From positions 1,736,001-1,800,000 of the forward strand of contig NZ_JAPDFT010000001.1 in assembly GCF_025949665.1 (NCBI RefSeq): a stretch of DNA of 64,000 nucleotides. Direction: 5' to 3'. The notes under the pieces were generated by a model. That model made no database searches, had not been told where the DNA came from, and saw only the letters and a program-made list of their open reading frames with translations. The stretch is from Chryseobacterium viscerum. GTDB lineage: Bacteria > Bacteroidota > Bacteroidia > Flavobacteriales > Weeksellaceae. Below, piece by piece: positions 59,629-64,000 of this stretch. Numbering within the stretch: position 1 is the stretch's first letter; every line of letters starts with the position of its first letter. Both the position numbers and the translations under genes were made by a program.

Positions 59629-61509
59629 TTACTGTATAAAAGTTACATCACCTTTGAAATTTTCGCTGCCAGTACAATTGGTCAGCTTAAGATTCCAGGA
59701 ATATACTCCGGGAATATTGACATATGGTCCCGGGTTGCCGTTTGCATCAGGAGTGTATCTTCCATCCCATCTGATCTGGCCATTATAAAAACCGAGACAT
59801 GTTGTTTCATATTTGTAGTAAACACGGGTTCCCCAGCGGTCATACACACTAAGTTCATACGAATAGGCATTGTATGCAGGTATGGCATATTGGTTCATCA
59901 TCGTATTATAAATAACAAACGGATTGGTCACAGACATCCCTGTAGGTTTAAACAAGCCCGGAAAAGCCCCTGTAAAAACCGGAGGAGTGATTGTTGCTGT
60001 ATTCGTTCCGCAAACACTTGTGACAGTTACTGTTGAGGCTGTATTTCCTGTAACGGCAGAGGTATCACTTGTACTGCCTGTATTCCAGGAATACTTAATG
60101 CTGTTTGTAGCCTGCTGCATATGAAAACTGTAATCAGGTCCTACTTCAGCTTCATTACCACAAAGTTTAATCCACGGATCAAATTTCACAGTGCCTGATC
60201 CTGTACAATTATTATAACTTACACAGCCAAAAGCACCTCTGACATTCTGAATAAGAGTAACATATACCCACTGTGAATTTTTACAGCCGTTATATTCAAA
60301 TTCGATTCTGTATTTGGTACACTTGGTAGGAGTCACTGTTATATCATTAGAAGGAACAAATGGTCCGCCAATAGGTCCGGTAAATGATAAGCTGCCGTTA
60401 CCTATAAAATTCCCTGCTTCATCATACCATTTGTAACTGGTGACTGTACCATTACCAGGAGCAGTAACATTAGCCCTCAATTTAATACTTGAACCACAGC
60501 AGATGACCTTATTGCTCGTCTGAATGGGAGGAAATTCTATTTTAACAATTTTGGAAACCACTACCCAGCCACTGGTACAGTTACGAACCTGTAGGGTGAC
60601 TTTATAATAATGTCCGCTTTGTAAATTTATCCCGCTGGACCGTAAGCTGTAGGTTCCTGCCGGCCCATTACGTATGACTGCAAAAGGCGGAGTTCCAATG
60701 AGGTTCCCCATGGCATCACATTCCTGGGCAAACCATACATATTGAGATTCATTTGTTGTGCGGCTTCCGCTAAAAAGAATAGGGTCATCAATATTACATA
60801 CTGTAGAAGGTCCTACAAGTACTGGTACAGGAGGTACCGGCTTGCAAAGCGCATCAATATAGGCATAGCCAAAATGTCCGCTATCTCTGCAGTCTGCAGT
60901 TGCAAAATAAATGGTCAGCTGCTGGCCAACATCCTGAGAAGGGATAGGAAGACATAAGGTCTGCCACTCCTTCCACGAGAGAGGTTCACCATTATAGCTT
61001 GTGGTTTGAAGGAATGGATCCGCTACGTTGCTGCCGTTAATTTTAACAGGTCCAATGACCAGATTACCAGGTGCTGTACTGCTGGCAAGGTCGTTAGTTC
61101 TGCTTACCCAGTAACTGAAAAATCCATTGATCATAGAATCGCTGTGGGCTCCCTGTAAAACCAAAGCATACATAAATGATATAGAACTTCCTGCTGTGAA
61201 AGTATAAGACATGATTTCCGCACCGTTCATAGCGGTAGAATTTCCTAATCTGAAAGCACTGCTGCCCTCTCCCACCATGGGTAGAGAAGCTCCTAATATG
61301 GGGTCATTGCCTATTCCCGTCACGGTATGCTGGGTAGGTGAAAGACTGGGAGTAAAGGTTGATAAATTTAGTGTTCCTGTTGTGTTGCTTCCAACATAAG
61401 TCTGCCAGTTGCTGAAATTACCCATTTCAGCATCACCGTTGGGACATTGGGCATTAATGCATGTCATGCTCCATAACATGCAGGTTAAAAGTATAATTAG
61501 TTTTTTCAT
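59629..61509 (-). CDS. T9SS type B secreted protein (gliding-motility-associated C-terminal domain)
   Basis: The protein is 626 residues from the ATG at 61509 (MKKLIILLTC), which begins a signal peptide ending NAQC. The longer start at 61533 is less likely. A jelly-roll or adhesin-like N-terminal part (about 20-210) follows, then beta-rich Ig/PKD-like modules (about 215-530, many Cys and Asn). The C-terminal 95 residues are the CHU_C/type B sorting domain (NPFVIYNTMMNQY, SVYDRWGTRVYYKYE, GVYSWNLKLTNC, ending DVTFIQ). It is probably a cell-surface or adhesin protein. It lies 13 bp downstream of the type A cargo gene, probably in one operon. Confidence 0.8.
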   Translation of the reverse strand: MKKLIILLTCMLWSMTCINAQCPNGDAEMGNFSNWQTYVGSNTTGTLNLSTFTPSLSPTQHTVTGIGNDPILGASLPMVGEGSSAFRLGNSTAMNGAEIMSYTFTAGSSISFMYALVLQGAHSDSMINGFFSYWVSRTNDLASSTAPGNLVIGPVKINGSNVADPFLQTTSYNGEPLSWKEWQTLCLPIPSQDVGQQLTIYFATADCRDSGHFGYAYIDALCKPVPPVPVLVGPSTVCNIDDPILFSGSRTTNESQYVWFAQECDAMGNLIGTPPFAVIRNGPAGTYSLRSSGINLQSGHYYKVTLQVRNCTSGWVVVSKIVKIEFPPIQTSNKVICCGSSIKLRANVTAPGNGTVTSYKWYDEAGNFIGNGSLSFTGPIGGPFVPSNDITVTPTKCTKYRIEFEYNGCKNSQWVYVTLIQNVRGAFGCVSYNNCTGSGTVKFDPWIKLCGNEAEVGPDYSFHMQQATNSIKYSWNTGSTSDTSAVTGNTASTVTVTSVCGTNTATITPPVFTGAFPGLFKPTGMSVTNPFVIYNTMMNQYAIPAYNAYSYELSVYDRWGTRVYYKYETTCLGFYNGQIRWDGRYTPDANGNPGPYVNIPGVYSWNLKLTNCTGSENFKGDVTFIQ

Positions 61510-61522
61510 AATTGACTGCATT

Positions 61523-62413
61523 TTATTGAACAATGATTTTTTGAGTTACAGGCGCCTGTCCCTGAGCATTGAACTGAATCAGATAGTTGCCGGCCGGAAG
61601 ATTGATGTTATGCTGTATTGTATGTCTTCCGCTCTTGATCTGCTTACCGCTGAATATAGTATCTGCAGTACGGCCATTCATATCTATGATCTGAAGACTG
61701 GCCTGGCTCTCTTTTTCCACCTGATAAGTAATATTAATCACATGTTTGGCAGGATTGGGAGCGACAAGCAGAGGAAATGTAATAAGGGATTTTCCTTTGC
61801 TGACAACTTTATACTCAGATTTTAAAAATCCTACAGTCCGGTCAATATAATATACGGTTGCAATAGTATTTCCTGAAGCATCACGGAAGAGATAATAAGC
61901 ATTGTCATAGTAGTAATCAATATCTGCATTCTTTAAGGTGTACTGATCGATGATTTCATCAACCCGGATGTTCTCGTGCTTTTGTCCGTCAAAAATAACA
62001 TTCTGGTTCTCATAATGGCGAACCTGAGGATTGTGTCCGGAAGGAGGTTTTGCCCCCTCATTTAAAAAAAGATCAGCAGGGAAATAGTCCTGCCCTGTTA
62101 ATACCTCTTTGATTTCTTTTGACCGAAGCTCAATAGGAGCTGATCTTCGCTGAATATCGCTGGAAAAGCTATTCCTTTCTTTACCATACAAAGAAACAAC
62201 CTGATCAGCCGGGTAAGGTTTTTCATTCACAGGCTCACTGATTCTGGACTGTGCACTGAATTGAGATGAGAATACCGTAATAAGGGCTGAACAGAGTAAA
62301 AACCGGTTCAATTTTTTGAAGCATTGCTGTGGTATGCCTGAGCATAGATCCCCTGTTGTTGAATCCAATAAAACAAAATGTCTTTTAATGAATTCGCACT
62401 CTTTTGTTTTCAT
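61523..62413 (-). CDS. T9SS type A secreted protein
   Basis: The protein is 296 residues from the ATG at 62413 (MKTKECEFIK). A hydrophobic segment at about residues 35-53 (FLLCSALITVFSSQFSAQS) could be the true export signal, which would make the first 30 residues unusual. The middle has no recognised domain. The C-terminal 80 residues form a Por-secretion tail (APNPAKHVINITYQVEKES, GRHTIQHNINLPAGNYLI, ending QKIIVQ). It may partner with the type B cargo 13 bp downstream. Confidence 0.75.
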   Translation of the reverse strand: MKTKECEFIKRHFVLLDSTTGDLCSGIPQQCFKKLNRFLLCSALITVFSSQFSAQSRISEPVNEKPYPADQVVSLYGKERNSFSSDIQRRSAPIELRSKEIKEVLTGQDYFPADLFLNEGAKPPSGHNPQVRHYENQNVIFDGQKHENIRVDEIIDQYTLKNADIDYYYDNAYYLFRDASGNTIATVYYIDRTVGFLKSEYKVVSKGKSLITFPLLVAPNPAKHVINITYQVEKESQASLQIIDMNGRTADTIFSGKQIKSGRHTIQHNINLPAGNYLIQFNAQGQAPVTQKIIVQ

Positions 62414-62591
62414 AATACTATTTAATGGTTTGAGTTTTAAATGTATCAAACAATTAAATATCTGGGGAGGATGAATAATTAACTGGGAGAATCAGATTAG
62501 TAAATGTATTGTTTTTTCCCTTAAGTGTGATTTTGGTGGTGTAGATGTAAAAGATAGGGTACAAAAATTGAAAAGCAGTTTTGTCACTCTC

Positions 62592-63128
62592 CTATTGTAT
62601 TTCTGATTTTGTATGTGATGAGTTCTGATTATTTTTAACAGCCTGATAAAAACTGCTGTAACAGGAAACAAGATCAGCAAGTGAAAAGCCACGGTTCAAA
62701 CCGCTTGTATTCGGTAAAACCCAGACCTTGGCTCCACAGAAATCTTCTTCCTGCAGCCCCCATAGAATTTCTTTCTTTTTAGAAAAAGCCTTGTAAGCAG
62801 CTTTGCCGAGAAAGGCCACATATTGGGGTTGATATGCTGTTATTTTTATCTTAAAAGTGTCCAGAGCATCGTCAAACTCATCTTTTGAAAGTTCGTCAGC
62901 GCGGGAGGTTGCTCTTGCGACAGCCGTTGTGAGTCCCAATCCGTAATCAAGAATAGATGTATCATTCACTGCTTCAATTTCATAAGGAGTAAAACCTGAC
63001 TGATGAAGAACCTTCCAGAAACGATTACTCTTTCCTGAAAAATGATGTCCGTCATTGGAGGATTTTAACCCGGGATTGATTCCACAAAAAATAACGTTAA
63101 GATGAACGGCAATGATGTCTGTTAACAT
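62592..63128 (-). CDS. mug: G/U mismatch-specific uracil-DNA glycosylase
   Basis: The 178-residue protein of the Mug/TDG branch of uracil-DNA glycosylases has GINPG with Asn18 in motif A at residues 16-20 and NTSGLNR at 140-146, near-identical in position to E. coli Mug. DTSILDYGLGLTTAVARATS and VAFLGKAAYKAF fit the family. It excises U or ethenocytosine from mismatches. The C-terminal 15 residues are polar and probably disordered. It is the second DNA glycosylase within 4 kb. Confidence 0.88.
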   Translation of the reverse strand: MLTDIIAVHLNVIFCGINPGLKSSNDGHHFSGKSNRFWKVLHQSGFTPYEIEAVNDTSILDYGLGLTTAVARATSRADELSKDEFDDALDTFKIKITAYQPQYVAFLGKAAYKAFSKKKEILWGLQEEDFCGAKVWVLPNTSGLNRGFSLADLVSCYSSFYQAVKNNQNSSHTKSEIQ

Positions 63129-63304
63129 AATTTAAATGACTGGATTTATAGAAATAAAATACTTCCTTATTTTCTTTTTATGCTATAAAGATATCAATAT
63201 TAAAACTATTCAGACTTACCATTTCGTTCAGAAGTATTGAACGGTTCACAGTCTGTTTGATACACTCTATCTCTGTTTTTTGCAGGGTCACACAGTTTAT
63301 TTTA

Positions 63305-63333
63305 TTGAACGTGAACAGATAATGGTAATTTTG
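63305..63333 (+). promoter_or_regulatory. Promoter of the SMR gene
   Basis: TAATTTTG (63326-63333) is a perfect -7 element. TTG (63305-63307) lies 18 bp upstream, near the -33 position. It predicts an 85-nt leader that contains the hairpin at 63374. Confidence 0.5.
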
Positions 63334-63373
63334 CAGTAGTAATTGAGATGGGATCTTTTATTGTGAAGAACTC

Positions 63374-63417
63374 ATTTTTAATGACGGTCTTTCAATAACG
63401 GCAACATCATTAAAAAT
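63374..63417 (+). promoter_or_regulatory. Leader hairpin upstream of the SMR gene
   Basis: ATTTTTAATGA (63374-63384) and TCATTAAAAAT (63407-63417) form a perfect 11-bp AT-rich stem with a 22-nt loop. It ends 7 nt before the start codon, so it would cover the ribosome-binding region. It does not match a guanidine riboswitch. Confidence 0.4.
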
Positions 63418-63424
63418 AAATAGT

Positions 63425-63742
63425 ATGAACTGGATTGCATTAATTATCGCAGGAATTTTTGAAATTGGATGGCCTTTAGGACTTAAATTATCTCAACAAC
63501 CGGAAAATAATAAATGGAGCTGGATCATATTTTCAATCGTATGTATGACCGTTAGCGGCGGATTTCTCTGGTACGCTCAGAAAAGCATCCCTATTGGAAC
63601 AGCCTATGCAGTATGGACTGGAATTGGTGCTGTAGGAACTTTATTGGTCGGGATTCTGTTTTTCCAGGACTCAGCAAGTATTTTAAGATTGCTCTCTGCA
63701 TTACTGATTGTTGTAGGAATAGTTGGGCTCAAAATATTTTAA
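63425..63742 (+). CDS. SMR-family small exporter, SugE/Gdx-like
   Basis: The 105-residue protein has four transmembrane helices. Glu13 in IFEIGWPLGLKLS is the essential proton/substrate carboxylate. GTAYAVWTGIGAVGTLLVGI in helix three is the SMR dimer signature. The W-x-x-G-L-K pattern after Glu13 points to the SugE/Gdx branch (guanidinium export) rather than EmrE-like multidrug pumps. It is transcribed alone. Confidence 0.85.
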   Translation: MNWIALIIAGIFEIGWPLGLKLSQQPENNKWSWIIFSIVCMTVSGGFLWYAQKSIPIGTAYAVWTGIGAVGTLLVGILFFQDSASILRLLSALLIVVGIVGLKIF

Positions 63743-63765
63743 AATAAGATATTCCTCTAAAAAAA

Positions 63766-63800
63766 ATTGGCTTAAGATTATTACTAATCATTAAGCCAAT
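63766..63800 (-). terminator. Hairpin after the SMR gene
   Basis: A long stem, ATTGGCTTAAGATTA (63766-63780) against TAATC then TTAAGCCAAT (63785-63800), has one bulged base and a 4-nt loop. The A run to its left gives a U tract on the minus strand, so it probably ends a minus-strand gene beyond the window. Confidence 0.65.
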
Positions 63801-64000
63801 CATCATTCAACATTAGCATAATAAACTAACCACATTTATCTCATTTGGTTTTCTATAATTCCGGTGATTTCTACTTTCATTCCGGACTTTTTTAATCAGA
63901 AATAAAAATATCTTTTGTCAGGTAAATTTGGATAAATTATGAAGATTTTAGGGAAAGATATATATCAACAACACGATAAAATCTACTAAAATTATAAACA

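Noticed and set aside
63374..63417. Guanidine-II (mini-ykkC) riboswitch before the SMR gene
   Set aside because: ACGG occurs twice, but neither copy is closed by a stem of its own, so the aptamer cannot form.

Overview
The window looks like chromosomal DNA from a low-GC member of the Flavobacteriia, most likely a Chryseobacterium-type Weeksellaceae. This is inferred from gene content, not from a marker gene. The signs are Bacteroidota -7 elements (TAnnTTTG) upstream of several genes, type IX secretion (T9SS) sorting domains of type A and type B, several TonB-dependent receptors, short flavobacterial bacteriocin-like leader peptides, and a high share of AraC-type regulators. I see no tRNA, rRNA, CRISPR array, insertion sequence or phage gene.

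Layout. 1-9.3 kb: a secreted hydrolase / cupin / carboxymuconolactone-decarboxylase cluster with an aldo/keto reductase and an AraC regulator. Part of the cluster is duplicated: one intact hydrolase copy is followed by decayed tails of two neighbours. 9.6-24.4 kb: a zinc-homeostasis group made of a ZnuD-like TonB receptor, a MerC-domain protein, a CobW GTPase and a Fur/Zur-family repressor. These share a GCAACnnnGTTGC operator that overlaps Bacteroidota promoters. A Tat-type alkaline phosphatase lies beside them. Interspersed are an XRE-S24 regulator, an amino-acid racemase with a divergent MocR regulator, a group of unknown genes, and two orphan bacteriocin-like peptides. 24.4-30.9 kb: an accessory stretch with AraC regulators, a PuuE-like deacetylase, two DoxX proteins, an NAD(P)-binding protein and a DJ-1/PfpI protein.

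31.4-45.6 kb: a nearly complete assimilatory sulfate-reduction locus, all on the minus strand: cysH, cysD, cysN, cysE, cysK, cobA, cysJ, cysI, then a TonB receptor and a siroheme-synthase/TauE-type membrane fusion. An Rrf2 regulator lies just upstream. Two identical 36-bp repeats in opposite orientation bracket the Rrf2-to-cysI block. The reductase is of the APS type, which fits the absence of an APS kinase. 46.4-58.3 kb: a secreted M43 metalloprotease followed by an unidentified gene tail without a start, then a hydroxyproline catabolic operon (deaminase, semialdehyde dehydrogenase, epimerase, FAD oxidoreductase) with an AraC regulator, an Xaa-Pro peptidase and a dipeptidyl peptidase IV. Together these read as a path from collagen-like peptides to 2-oxoglutarate. 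58.4-64 kb: a lipocalin-like protein, two DNA glycosylases (AAG and Mug), two T9SS cargo proteins and an SMR/SugE exporter.

Starts were moved inward from the longest possible ORF wherever a signal peptide, a family start or a promoter made the long form unlikely. This applies to the TonB receptor at 10.5 kb, the MerC protein, the XRE-S24 regulator, the deacetylase, the DJ-1 protein, DoxX at 26.5 kb and several secreted proteins.
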